Assembly (NCBI RefSeq): GCF_963576675.1 | Contig: NC_088916.1 | Coordinates: 77,331,501 to 77,395,500 of the forward strand | Direction of reading: 5' to 3' | DNA: 64,000 nt | Source: Euphorbia lathyris | Taxonomy: Eukaryota; Streptophyta; Magnoliopsida; Malpighiales; Euphorbiaceae | Part shown: piece after piece, positions 35,501 through 46,731 of the stretch | How positions within the stretch are numbered: position 1 is the first letter of the stretch | How the letters are laid out: the number at the start of each line of letters is the position of its first letter | Position numbers and translations under genes: made by a program | The notes under the pieces: generated by a model | Told to the model about the DNA's origin: nothing | What the model saw: only the letters and a program-made list of their open reading frames with translations | Databases searched by the model: none

Positions 35501-36848
35501 TTGGGACAACCCCCAGAACCTTGCTTCGAAACCATTGGTATTGAGAAGATCTCACAAACCGTGCTACGAAGACGTAATGCTGTTAGGGGCAGATGAAAAA
35601 TCGTGGTATTTCGATATCGTGAACTTCATGAAAGATGGAACATATCCGGTAGAGTCAGAACCTAGGGATCAAGCTGTGATTAGAAGGCTAGCTCGTCAGT
35701 TCGTCATCCACAACGACTTGCTTTACAAAAGGCACGTTGATGGATTACAACTCAGATGCTTGGATGCGGGAGAAGCCCGCGAGGCAATGGAATCAGTACA
35801 TTTGGGAATTTATGGAGCCCATATGGGGAGAGCAGTACTAGCTAAGAAAATTATTAGGCAAGGCTTCTATTGGCTCACCATGGAAAGGGATTGTAACGAG
35901 TATGCGAAGAAATGTCACGATTGCCAAATCCACGGCGATTGCAGTCATCTTTCGGCCATGGAATTACATGTGCTAGCACCTATCTGGCCATTCGCTGCCT
36001 GGGGCATTGACATCATCGGCGAAGTAAGACCTAATGCTTCAAATGGACATAAGTTTATTGCAGTCGCCATCGATTATTTCACCAAATGGGTAGAAGCAGA
36101 GTCGTTTAGCAAACTGGGATCCAAGCAGATGAGAAAGTTCATTGAAAAACACTTGATCACCAGGTTCGGAGTGCCTCATCACATGATCACGGATAACGGA
36201 GTCCAGTTTCAGGGGGAAGTAAGGAATCTTTTCCGAGAATATGGCATTGAACATCACAGGTCTTCTCCGTACCGTCCACAGGCTAATGGGGCAGTAGAAG
36301 CAGCTAATAAGAACCTTAAAAGGATCCTCGTAAAGACGGTGGAATCACATCGGAACTGGCATGAGCACCTCCCACTCGCGTTGTGGGCTTATCGCACGAT
36401 AGTCAGAACCTCGACTGGGGCAACGCCATTCTCCTTGGTATACGGAATAGAAGCAGTCCTGCCGATTGAGATCGAAAAGCGATCATTGAGAATCGCAGTG
36501 GAAGCAGAAATCCCCGAGACGGAATGGGTGAAGAGGCGATATGAGCAGTTGGCTTTAGTTGATGAGAAAAGGATGGAAGCCCTTTACCATGTACAGTTAT
36601 ATCAAAGAAGGATGGCTCGGGCTTTCAATAAAAAAGTCAAGACCAGCCCTATCAAAGAAGGAGATTTGGTGCTGAAACAGATCCGTGTGACGCACACCGA
36701 CCCGAGGGGAAAGTTCAGGCCTAACTGGGAAGGACCATTCGTCGTAAAAAAGATACTAAGCAAAGGAGCGGTGAAGTTAACCACAATGGACGGCATGGAA
36801 TTCTCCGAACCTACCAACGTGGATAGGCTTAAGAAATACTTTTCGTAA
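32598..36848 (+). pseudogene. pol of the Tat-type element: protease, G-patch-like, RT, two RNase H, integrase (frameshifted)
   Basis: Protease at about 32620 (VDDGSAINV). A glycine-rich G-patch-like segment at about 33060-33175 (GGFIPGMGLG...RGLGYEQG). Reverse transcriptase from about 33790 (RPVKQKLRRM, RMCVDYRDLN, MPFGLKNAGATYQR, YVDD at 34300-34311). First RNase H about 34730-35060. Second, archaeal-type RNase H about 35125-35500 (KMFFDGAVNSSGAG, NMAEYEACIYGL, QAADALATL), the Tat hallmark. Integrase: HHCC zinc finger about 35800-35935, then core with WGIDIIG, MITDNG (Asp codon 36192-36194) and NGAVEAANK, C-terminal domain to 36848. Damage: the TGA at 32595, one extra base near 34155-34161 in RT, and one missing base near 34796. 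The last 882 bp start a tandem triplication. Confidence 0.93.
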
Positions 36849-36859
36849 AAAAAAGTAAG

Positions 36860-37730
36860 ACCTATCTGGCCATTCGCTGCCTGGGGCATTGACATCATCG
36901 GCGAAGTAAGACCTAATGCTTCAAATGGACATAAGTTTATTGCAGTCGCCATCGATTATTTCACCAAATGGGTAGAAGCAGAGTCGTTTAGCAAACTGGG
37001 ATCCAAGCAGATGAGAAAGTTCATTGAAAAACACTTGATCACCAGGTTCGGAGTGCCTCATCACATGATCACGAATAACGGAGTCCAGTTTCAGGGGGAA
37101 GTAAGGAATCTTTTCCGAGAATATGGCATTGAACATCACAGGTCTTCTCCGTACCGTCCACAGGCTAATGGGGCAGTAGAAGCAGCTAATAAGAACCTTA
37201 AAAGGATCCTCGTAAAGACGGTGGAATCACATCGGAACTGGCATGAGCACCTCCCACTCGCGTTGTGGGCTTATCGCACGATAGTCAGAACCTCGACTGG
37301 GGCAACGCCATTCTCCTTGGTATACGGAATAGAAGCAGTCCTGCCGATTGAGATCGAAAAGCGATCATTGAGAATCGCAGTGGAAGCAGAAATCCCCGAG
37401 ACGGAATGGGTGAAGAGGCGATATGAGCAGTTGGCTTTAGTTGATGAGAAAAGGATGGAAGCCCTTTACCATGTACAGTTATATCAAAGAAGGATGGCTC
37501 GGGCTTTCAATAAAAAAGTCAAGACCAGCCCTATCAAAGAAGGAGATTTGGTGCTGAAACAGATCCGTGTGACGCACACCGACCCGAGGGGAAAGTTCAG
37601 GCCTAACTGGGAAGGACCATTCGTCGTAAAAAAGATACTAAGCAAAGGAGCGGTGAAGTTAACCACAATGGACGGCATGGAATTCTCCGAACCTACCAAC
37701 GTGGATAGGCTTAAGAAATACTTTTCGTAA
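36860..37730 (+). pseudogene. Integrase fragment, tandem copy 2
   Basis: It repeats the DDE core and C-terminal domain of the upstream integrase without the zinc finger. The codon for the second catalytic Asp (GAT in copy 1) is AAT at 37074-37076, so the motif reads MITNNG. With no start signal and a disabled active site it is not expected to make an active enzyme. Confidence 0.9.
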
Positions 37731-37741
37731 AAAAAAGTAAG

Positions 37742-38612
37742 ACCTATCTGGCCATTCGCTGCCTGGGGCATTGACATCATCGGCGAAGTAAGACCTAATG
37801 CTTCAAATGGACATAAGTTTATTGCAGTCGCCATCGATTATTTCACCAAATGGGTAGAAGCAGAGTCGTTTAGCAAACTGGGATCCAAGCAGATGAGAAA
37901 GTTCATTGAAAAACACTTGATCACCAGGTTCGGAGTGCCTCATCACATGATCACGAATAACGGAGTCCAGTTTCAGGGGGAAGTAAGGAATCTTTTCCGA
38001 GAATATGGCATTGAACATCACAGGTCTTCTCCGTACCGTCCACAGGCTAATGGGGCAGTAGAAGCAGCTAATAAGAACCTTAAAAGGATCCTCGTAAAGA
38101 CGGTGGAATCACATCGGAACTGGCATGAGCACCTCCCACTCGCGTTGTGGGCTTATCGCACGATAGTCAGAACCTCGACTGGGGCAACGCCATTCTCCTT
38201 GGTATACGGAATAGAAGCAGTCCTGCCGATTGAGATCGAAAAGCGATCATTGAGAATCGCAGTGGAAGCAGAAATCCCCGAGACGGAATGGGTGAAGAGG
38301 CGATATGAGCAGTTGGCTTTAGTTGATGAGAAAAGGATGGAAGCCCTTTACCATGTACAGTTATATCAAAGAAGGATGGCTCGGGCTTTCAATAAAAAAG
38401 TCAAGACCAGCCCTATCAAAGAAGGAGATTTGGTGCTGAAACAGATCCGTGTGACGCACATCGACCCGAGGGGAAAGTTCAGGCCTAACTGGGAAGGACC
38501 ATTCGTCGTAAAAAAGATACTAAGCAAAGGAGCGGTGAAGTTAACCACAATGGACGGCATGGAATTCTCCGAACCTACCAACGTGGATAGGCTTAAGAAA
38601 TACTTTTCGTAA
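37742..38612 (+). pseudogene. Integrase fragment, tandem copy 3
   Basis: Same extent as copy 2 and the same Asp to Asn change (AAT at 37956-37958), so it was copied from copy 2 or both share a mutated parent. It has one further change, Thr to Ile in the RVTHTDPRG segment (about 38460). A run of about 20 A follows its stop codon. 38640-39120 beyond it holds only short repeated phrases such as 'gtgaaaacccgaaagggc' and no gene. Confidence 0.9.
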
Positions 38613-39120
38613 AAAAAAAAAAAAAAAAAGAAGAAGAAAAATAAAGAAAAATTCCCGATAGGTTGAAAACCCGCAAAGGGCGACCTATGCAACAATAAGG
38701 GAAATCCCAATGGGTGAAAACCCGAAAGGGCACTCATTTAAAAATTCCGGGATAGTAAAAGGAGAAGAGAAAAATCGTCGGGATCCGAAAACCGAAAGGC
38801 GGGTCCTGATAACAATAGTTATGACTTGAGCAATTACAAAAACAATGTATAAGAGACTAAGTATTTCTGTTGTTTGTAAATAAATAAAGGCATGAATATA
38901 TTTGACGAGAATGATTGGAATCATCATAATCTACCGAATGCATGGTAATATGAATCACGGGTTATACATTTCCTATCCTACTTTTCACAAAAAGCCTACC
39001 TACTATCCACCCCACTCCCTATACATCGGCTATACATCGGAGAAAGTCTAATAAAAGCTACAAAGCAACAATGAAAGCTACAAAGCAACAATGAAAGCTA
39101 CAAAGCAATACATAACGAGC

Positions 39121-42007
39121 CTAATACGGAGGGAAGTCCCAATAGTTCTCAAAATCTCTCAGGTGGGATGCCCGCTCCGCAGATAGTGCCTCCTCGGCAG
39201 CACGCGCTCTCTCATCAGAAACTCGCGCTCTCTCATCAGCAGCTCGTGCTCTCTCCTCGGCAGCAAGGCGTCTGATCGACTCATCACGCGCCCTCTCCTC
39301 GATGGTAAGGCGACCCTCAGTCTCCCGTCGCATCATCCCCGACCAGTGATCGTTCCTCTCTTGATACACATGACCAACTCGGGCATCAGCCTCCCGCACT
39401 AGCTCGCTCTGTCTCCGCTCGTGGGCATGCAGATCACTCTACAGAAAAAAAAACAGATAAAAGGCAGCATAGGCAAAAACATAAATCATACATACATGCA
39501 TACATTTCACTACACTAAAGTACAGTAATGATACATACCAGGTGATCGGTGCAGCGCAAGCTGAGGCGGTCTCGGAGATAACCAGACAGCCCCACGTAAT
39601 CCGTACAAGTCTCTCTCGTGGTCAGAGAAGCGTCTGAGGGATCAAACGGGACCCTCGAGGAGAAGATAGGAGGAGCCGCCTCAAATCCCGCATAAGGGGC
39701 CCCGGACTCGTCATAGCGGATCATAGCGTAATCCCTCCCGTAGCCGGGTATAAGCACGCCTATAGACGACCTCTCCGGTCGAGCTGCACTGGAGGACTCG
39801 CCGACAAAATAGGGCTGCTCGCACACCGGTGTTTGAGCCCGAGTACTGTCGAAAAAATCAGATAGGTGGGCACTCCGCCAGGATCCCTCCTGCAAAAAAG
39901 CAAAAAAAACACACAATAAAACCTCCGAGCATATCATGAATAAAATGAAAAGAGGGCGGAATCACTTACCGGAACCTCCGCCTGACCAAAGACGGCCTCG
40001 ACCGCCTCTCTCGAAAACACGTCCGCCACCGGATCTACCTCCATCGCTGCCACCGGGGCATCCCTCACGCTCAGTAAAGTGGACAAATAAGGCTCGCAGC
40101 CCCCGGCGTGAATCCAGACCACTCTACCGACAAAATGACGGGTCAGATCTCGACGAATGGTCGATAAGGGCAGAGTCCGCACAGCAAACATGGAAACGGG
40201 AATCTCCCCCGGCGTCCAGTGAACATCACTCACCCCGGTGATGCCTCGATCTCCCAAATACCACGCCCGCACACAAGGGCCGGTGAGCACACACTGCTGC
40301 TCCTGGATCATCGATGTGTATGAATACTCGGGACCAAAGTCAAGATCGTCCCACCTGAACTTAATCTAAAAAATATGCACAAAGAAAAGGGTCAGAAAGA
40401 CTCAAGCCAAAAGTCTAGCGAGACTAAGCGAAATCTACCTGTGTGAGGACTAATGAGTCAATCCGATCTAGGAGCCATGGCACTGTCCGCCTCCTCTCAG
40501 CGCTCAGATCAAAATCTCTCCATCGAACCATAAAAGGCGGCCTCGATGCTCTCAATCGAGGTCGAGACCGACTGGGAAGGATGCGTCTCTCGTACGCCCA
40601 CACCTGCGGTATAAACAAGGACTAGGAGTGTGAGAAAGAAAAAAAGCAAAGACCGGCGAATCAAGAATGCGTCACGTACCAGCAGAGCAAAGGTGTAACC
40701 ACCGAAATCCTTACGCTTCCGGCAAGTCAGGTCCAGAAACTTATAGAGAAAAGCTAAGCCTGCCCCCGCCCAATCATAGGAAGCTGCGGCATCTAAATCA
40801 CTAAGGGCCTGGATGAGACCCGCATGCACCTTTCCGCCCTTCGTGCGAAAAATCGTCTCGCTAAGAGCATATACAAGGAATCTACGAACCGCCCGATCAG
40901 TAGCATCAGTCTCACAGAAGTCCCGTCTACTCAAGAGGCTAGCAGTCGAAATAAACTTCGTCGGGGTAGATTTGGCGCATAGAGGAACTCCTGGTCCTAT
41001 CAAGGCGGCAAGCCTAGCAGGGTCGACCCGCGGTCGCATCATGCCATAATAGAAAGGGACGGGAGTGTTGCTCCCTCGTAATCCGGTCAATAATGAAAAA
41101 TCTCGGGGCGAGATGGTCATCTCCCCGAAGGAAAGGTGGAAGGTGTGGGTCGAGTCGACCCACCGTTCACACAGGGCCCGTAGGACAAAGGGATCACACA
41201 CCCCGTTGGTGCGGGGCAGCGCTGCAATGAAGGGTCCGAAGCCCAACTTCTGCACGCAGGCTCTCGCCGCGGCGCTCAGCCTATCATACCATGAAAGAAC
41301 CTCGGCAGTGGTCCCGGAAATCTCGATGAGCTAAAGAGGAACAAGATAAGAAAATTTAAATACAACTTCTAAGGCAAGCGAGTGATAAGAACGCGTTAAG
41401 ACTAGGTATTCTTTCATTTTCTAACCTAGAGACATCCGGTCAGTTAGGACCAATTTTCCGTAAAAATCTCCCGTAGGATCATTCATGTAAGGTTTAGTCA
41501 ATTCTTTTATCCACCCTCGTCTACAAGTGACGAGGAGCGTAGATTAGGTTTTACTATTCACATATGTTAACATGCATTAGCTAAGTTTTTACTATTCACG
41601 TGCATTAGCTAAGTTTTCACTATTCACGTTTTTACTATTCATGTGCACTATTCACGTTTTTACTATTCACATCGTTTTTACTGTTAACGTGCATAAATTT
41701 GTAGTGTACTATTCACATGCATATAACGCGCATTCTTACAAAAATAAACAGGTGTTACGTGTAAATAAAGGAATTCACGTTTTCTAGCTAAAGTCCTCTA
41801 AGGCAGTCTAAGAGTTAGCATGCAAATCATGTTCGTATAGGAGTGCTAAAGCCTAGAGTTCAAATCAAATAAAAGTGAGGAACCACTTACCTCGTTGCAG
41901 CGTGTCCTGCTCAAGTGTGTCGTAGGGTCGTGGAAGGTATCCACTCTATCCAGGTTTACATAAACCTCGTCCATGCCTCTGGTGCCATCCCATTCGTCTA
42001 AATCCAT
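39121..42007 (-). CDS. Antisense plant-mobile-domain (PMD) protein of the Tat-type element, six exons, intact
   Basis: I join exons 41891-42007, 40680-41330, 40439-40603, 39970-40365, 39539-39889 and 39121-39438 on the minus strand. All five introns are GT-AG, every exon is a multiple of three (phase 0), and the product is 665 aa with no stop. Start: MDLDEWDGTRGMDEVY. Exon 2 holds the plant mobile domain (LIEISGTTAEVLSWYDRL, RWVDSTHTFHLSFGEMTISP, ARDFSLLTGL-like region, DWAGAGLAFLY). The C-terminus is a charged repeat (ERARAADERARVSDERARA), probably coiled coil. PMD proteins such as MAIN/MAIL act in silencing and genome stability in plants, and PMD genes carried by Ty3/gypsy elements are known. 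Its own function here is not established. Confidence 0.88.
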
Positions 42008-42084
42008 CCCGAGAATAATCCAAATTGAAGTCTAGTGAGAGAAAGAGGAGAGAGAAGGTGTGGGGTTAAAATGAAACCCCACCA

Positions 42085-42094
42085 CCTTATATAG
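42085..42094 (-). promoter_or_regulatory. TATA box of the antisense PMD gene
   Basis: On the minus strand CTATATAAGG lies about 80 bp before the ATG at 42007, followed by a CT-rich leader (about 42020-42060). This suggests the antisense gene has its own promoter and is not read from an LTR. Confidence 0.6.
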
Positions 42095-42444
42095 GAAAAG
42101 GGAATGACATTCCCGTAAATAGTGAAAAAAGTACGATTTGACATAAAGGTAAAAAGTAAATAATTAATTACCAGGTGCACAGACCTCCGATTTGCAGTCC
42201 GTTTCAGCCTGCGTTTCTCCCAGACAGTAACCAACATCGTTAAAACATCAACTCTAGACAACAGCTAATTTTTACAGAACAGTGAAACCAGTCAAAATAC
42301 AGACGACAGTCAACAGAAAAACAATCATTAGTCTGTATCATTTCCGACTAAGACATGTACCCATCGAATCTTCAAGATAATAGCTCCAGTGAGAAAATAC
42401 AGACAACAGTGTGATAAGAAAATCCAGAAACAGCCCCCGCTTTT

Positions 42445-42735
42445 TAGCCATTTGACCCACGGTCGCAGACCGGAGTTGCTTTTGAGCCATTTGACTCTCG
42501 GTCGCAGACCGAAGTTGCTTTTTAGCCATTTGACTCACGGTCGCAGACCGGAGTTGCTTTTGAGCCATTTGACTCTCGGTCGCAGACCGAAGTTGCTTTT
42601 TAGCCATTTGACTCTCGGTCGCAGACCGAAGTTGCTTTTGAGCCATTTGACTCTCGGTCGCAGACCGGAGTTGCTTTTTAGCCATCTGGCTCGTGGTCGC
42701 TGACCGGAGTTGCTTTTTAGCCATCTTCACCACAG
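42445..42735. repeat. 39-bp tandem repeats, family A (about 7 copies)
   Basis: Unit resembles gactctcggtcgcagaccga followed by agttgctttttagccattt. Copies alternate between Ctc/Cac and gAgcc/tAgcc variants. Because 39 is a multiple of three the minus strand reads as a 13-residue repeat (MAKKQLRSATESQ), but I regard that as a by-product. 42095-42444 before it has no other recognised feature. Confidence 0.9.
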
Positions 42736-42744
42736 TCGCAAATC

Positions 42745-43490
42745 AGGGTAGCTATTTAGCCATTATCCCCGTGATCTTGAAATAGGGTAGCTGTTTAGCC
42801 ATTATCCTCGCAATATTGAAATAGGGTAGCTGTTTAGCCATTATCCCCGCAATCTTGAAATGGGGTAGCTGTTTAGCCATTATCCCCGCAATCTTGAAAT
42901 GGGGTAGCTGTTTAGCCATTATCCCAGCAATCATGAAATGGGGTAGCTGTTTAGCCATTATCCCCGCAATCTTGAAATAGGGTAGCTGTTTAGCCATTAT
43001 CCCCGCAATCTTGAAATAGGGTAGCTGTTTAGCCATTATCCCCGCAATCTTGAAATGGGGTAGCTGTTTAGCCATTATCCCCGCAATCTTGAAATGGGGT
43101 AGCTGTTTAGCCATTATCCCCGCAATCTTGAAATAGGGTAGCTGTTTAGCCATTATCCCCGCAATCTTGAAATGGGGTAGCTGTTTAGCCATTATCCCCG
43201 CAATCTTGAAATAGGGTAGCTGTTTAGCCATTATCCCCGCAATCTTGAAATAGGGTAGCTGTTTAGCCATTATCACCGCAATCTTGAAATAGGGTAGCTG
43301 TTTAGCCATTATCCCCGCAATCTTGAAATAGGGTAGCTGTTTAGCCATTATCCCCGCAATCTTGAAATAGGGTAGCTGTTTAGCCATTATCCCCGCAGTC
43401 ACAAATAGGGTAGCTATTTAGCCATTATCCCCGCAATCTTGAAATAGGGTAGCTGTTTAGCCATTATCCCCGCAGTCGTGAATTAGGGTG
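42745..43490. repeat. 39-bp tandem repeats, family B (about 19 copies)
   Basis: Unit resembles tagctgtttagccattatcc followed by ccgcaatcttgaaataggg, with few variants (ataggg/atgggg). The period equals that of family A, and both share a ttagccatt core after a gttgct/gctgtt step. Hypervariable tandem repeats before the 3' LTR are typical of Tat elements and can seed genomic satellites. Confidence 0.92.
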
Positions 43491-43660
43491 CAGCCCGAAG
43501 CAGAGTCTGAAAAGGTCAGAGAACAACGCCGGAGCGCGCAGCGCAAAGGTCAGGTATGTTCCCTCCTACTCGTTACGTGTCTTTTACTTTTATATGTTTT
43601 ACATTGCATGTGTACGTTAGCAAAAAACGTTTTCGAAACACACACATCACTGTCAAAATA

Positions 43661-43676
43661 GAAAAGTAGGGGCAAC
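43661..43676 (+). promoter_or_regulatory. Polypurine tract before the 3' LTR
   Basis: GAAAAGTAGGGG followed by CAAC abuts the LTR start at 43677. It would prime plus-strand DNA synthesis. The last bases are not purines, so the exact functional tract is uncertain. Confidence 0.6.
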
Positions 43677-46600
43677 TGTAGACACCGAGTCGGAGGACCT
43701 GTGACGAAAACCTGAAAACAAGACGGTCGAAGCAATTGATTCCGGAAGTTTTGAAAAATATATAAAGAATAATAAGCGGAGGAAAATTAACGGCACGGCG
43801 CGGGCACGCAACGGCATCCCGCACGCTGACGACGATGGTCGAACGCCCGCTTGACGGCTCGAGACGTGCGCGTGGCGTCCGTCGGACGCACCACGAGTGG
43901 CACGCTCTCGACGTCCGAGCAATGCCTGGGATCGCTGGCGGTGCGCGCCCTCATGGGCCGTTGAGCGCACGTGCCTAGCAGCGTGTGGCGCGCGTTCGGC
44001 GGCCGCGATGTGCGAGCGTCTGGCTGCACGGAACGCGCGCTCGGCGGCCACGGAGTGCACGCGTCCGACGGCGCGGGGCACGCCCCGAGGGTCGCCGGGC
44101 AGGCACCCAACCGCGTCGGGCGAACGCCCAACGCGTCGGGCGGACGCCCGACGAGGATTGGGCGCGGGCGCCCAACCTCGCGTTGGGCGCTCGCCCAACG
44201 CCGTTGGGCGATCGCCCAACGAAGGTTGGGCGATCGCCCAACATTGTTGGGCGGCCGCCCAACAAGGTTGGGCGGTAGCCCAACACTAGGTTGGGCGGCC
44301 GCCCAACCACAATGGGCGACGCCCAATTGTTTTTGGGCATCGGCCATTGTTCCGGGATCCGTTTCCCTATATAAGGGCACAGATCCCAAGGAGGACCGGG
44401 GGCCTTTTTTTGGGAGAGGAAAAACTTTCTCACTCTAAACATTTTTAGAAAGAGAGAGAGTGGATTTTTTTGAGAAAAATTTTTTTTTTCTCAAAAATTC
44501 CAAATTTCCTAAGTTCAATTTTTACTAAATTTTTATTAAAATCGGGAGCTCGCGGTTCGTGAAATCAATCGGCTTCGACTGTCAGATACCGAATCAAAGG
44601 TATTATCCGAGGACTAGACTCTTTATTTTATTTAATTTATTTCTCTCCTTCTATTTATTTTTTATGCTATAGTTTTTATTCCTTTAGTCATTTATTTATT
44701 TTGTCACGTTTTATTTAGTTAGCGCATTTATTTAATTTTCGTTTCGTGTTAAATAAAATTCGGTTTTGTTTTAAAATAAAAACCTCGTTTTGGATATCCC
44801 AATACGAACCGTGATCCGATAAAAAGGTAGTTCGGGTATCGAAAATGTTGTAATTATAAGTTTTTTTTAATGTAAAAGAGGTTTCCAAATAACGTTTTAA
44901 AATAAAAACATCGTTTTAGGAACTTCCGTTTTCGACTATGATCCATCTTTGGTAGTTCGGAAGTCCAAAACGATTGAATTAGATTTAATTTAAAGCTTTT
45001 GAATAAATATGGAAAATATTGGAGTGCTGCTGTAATTTGTCAATTCTGTCACTAAATGCTGTTTACCGACGGATTTTCCGTCGGTAAATCTGCCAAAATG
45101 TAAAAAATGTCATTTCGGTCCCTTTTTCTTAACTTTTAGACTTTTAATCCTTAGTATATATATATATAATTATGTAATACATGTTTTTCAAATTATTTTA
45201 GAATTTTAGTATATACATTTATTTTAGAATATTGGTATATCATTTTTATTTTATTTTATAATATAAGTATAAATATACATATAAGTATTTCCTTTTTATT
45301 AACTTAGGCTATGTTTAAATATTAGTTATTTGATATTTTGAGAAATAATGGATGGATATTAGTATATGTCATTTTTTGTATTTAAACTATATTAATTATG
45401 TATATATATGTATAGTTTTGGGAACATTTGGGTTATTTTGTTGATTATTGAAGGAAGTTATTTTTGGGTAAATATTATTTTCTTATCCATAAGATTTACT
45501 TATTATTTTAGCATTTTTAAAGTATAAGTATATAGTACCTATTATTTTCATATACATAAAGTTCCTCTTATATTAATTTTTTTGTTTTCATATCTTCCTT
45601 TTTGATTTACTTGTACATATATATGTGTCTAAATTATTTTCTCTATTCTTTTGGGCCCATTCATGGGTCCATGTCTCAAATGGGCCTTGTTTGATTATAA
45701 GTCTTGCTTTAAATAAGTGTCTTATTGTAATTATAATAGTTAGAGAGTCCATTAAATAAAAAGGGGAAAATAAATCACAAAAAAGAGAGTTTTCAATTGA
45801 ATTATTTAAACTAATGAATTTTTGGAGTTTCCTAATGTGAATGAATAGAGTCGTTTTTGTTAGCATTTCAAACCGTCTTCAAAACACCACGTTTTAAAAC
45901 CTTAGTCCGTTCCAAAGGCGGATTAAAGGATTATTGTAATTAAAATCGTTTTCGTTGTGAATAATAGAATTTTCGAATCACTTTCTTAAAGGATTTGTAC
46001 AAAATAAAATTGACTTGTATGTTTAACCACGTTTTCTCGTTAAAAGGTTTTTATCTCAAACGTCTTCAAATACTCGAGTCGTTCCAACGGCGATTCGGGT
46101 AAACTTCATCCAACGGGGCTTTAAAACGCACTTCAATCGTTCCAACGGCGATTAAGGCGCGAACCATGTAATAAACATCGTTTTGGGGAAATAAGTTAAT
46201 GTAGAATAGACACACAACATAACATTTAAATACGGTTGTAAATAAATCACTTCTTTCTTCCCCCTCTCTGTGTATGTATAAACATAAATGGGTGATTCTT
46301 TACTGATGTGGCTTTTCAATATCATATGCTCAAAACGGTTTCCAAAAAGAGAAAGAAAAGGGTTTCAAATGAATTTTAAACTTAAAGAAGTATACGATTA
46401 GTCCGTTATCGCCTAACATGCTGAGTAGGAGGCCGGTGGTTCATAACCGGGCGATGTCGGGGTGCCTAGTAGCCTTTCTCCGGAAAGGAGCTAGCCTTCT
46501 CGGCTCGTACCTAAGTTTCCCGAACCCACACCGGTCTTCCACAAGGGATCGGTGTTCATTTTCCCATTCGTGGGTGGCGACTCTTCCATATATCCGAGCT

Positions 46601-46726
46601 CCGGTCCTGCCGAGCAGCTTGATTCCGCGATTGGTTGCTTTCGGCGCCAATCACCGCTTACGTCGCCATGAGGTTGTCCACCCCCCGGTCCGTCCGGGAG
46701 ATTAGGCCGCGGCACCTCGTCTAACA
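43677..46726 (+). repeat. 3' LTR of the Tat-type element (3,050 bp)
   Basis: Same ends as the 5' LTR. It is about 105 bp longer because its GC-rich palindrome block (about 44110-44320) has more GTTGGGC...GCCCAAC units. Otherwise it differs only by scattered single changes. The TATA box is near 44367. It is followed directly by the right TSD copy GTAGT (46727-46731). Confidence 0.93.
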
Positions 46727-46731
46727 GTAGT

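Larger units (their letters stand above)
35978..38623 (+). repeat. Tandem triplication (882-bp period) of the integrase 3' end
   Basis: Copies at 35978-36859, 36860-37741 and 37742 to about 38623. Each begins ACCTATCTGGCC within the integrase core and ends after the stop in an A-tract; the junction reads TAAAAAAAAGTAAG then the next copy. The copies are almost identical, which dates the event close to the element's insertion. Copies 2 and 3 lack a start codon and upstream pol domains, and they share a catalytic Asp to Asn change. Confidence 0.95.
23698..46726 (+). mobile_element. Tat-lineage Ty3/gypsy LTR retrotransposon, 23 kb, inserted in the LINE
   Basis: Two LTRs (23698-26642 and 43677-46726) in the same direction, 5-bp TSD, tRNA-Arg-like primer site, gag-pol on plus and a purine tract before the 3' LTR define a complete element. 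Order PR-RT-RNH-second RNH-INT places it in Ty3/gypsy; the second, archaeal-type RNase H is the mark of the Tat lineage (Ogre, Retand and relatives). An antisense gene and tandem repeats between pol and the 3' LTR also fit that lineage. The LTRs differ by scattered substitutions and one ~105-bp indel, so insertion is fairly recent. gag-pol is no longer open. Confidence 0.95.

Noticed and set aside
36860..38612. Two extra functional integrase genes
   Set aside because: They are tandem copies lacking start, zinc finger and the catalytic Asp.
39121..42007. PMD gene as a host gene trapped in the element
   Set aside because: It lies between pol and the 3' repeats of a Tat element, where antisense cargo genes are characteristic, so an element-borne gene is more likely.
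42445..43490. Regularly spaced short repeats resembling a CRISPR array, and the open minus-strand 13-residue repeat frames
   Set aside because: Units are contiguous 39-bp tandem repeats with no unique spacers, in a plant retrotransposon 3' region; the open frame follows from a period divisible by three.
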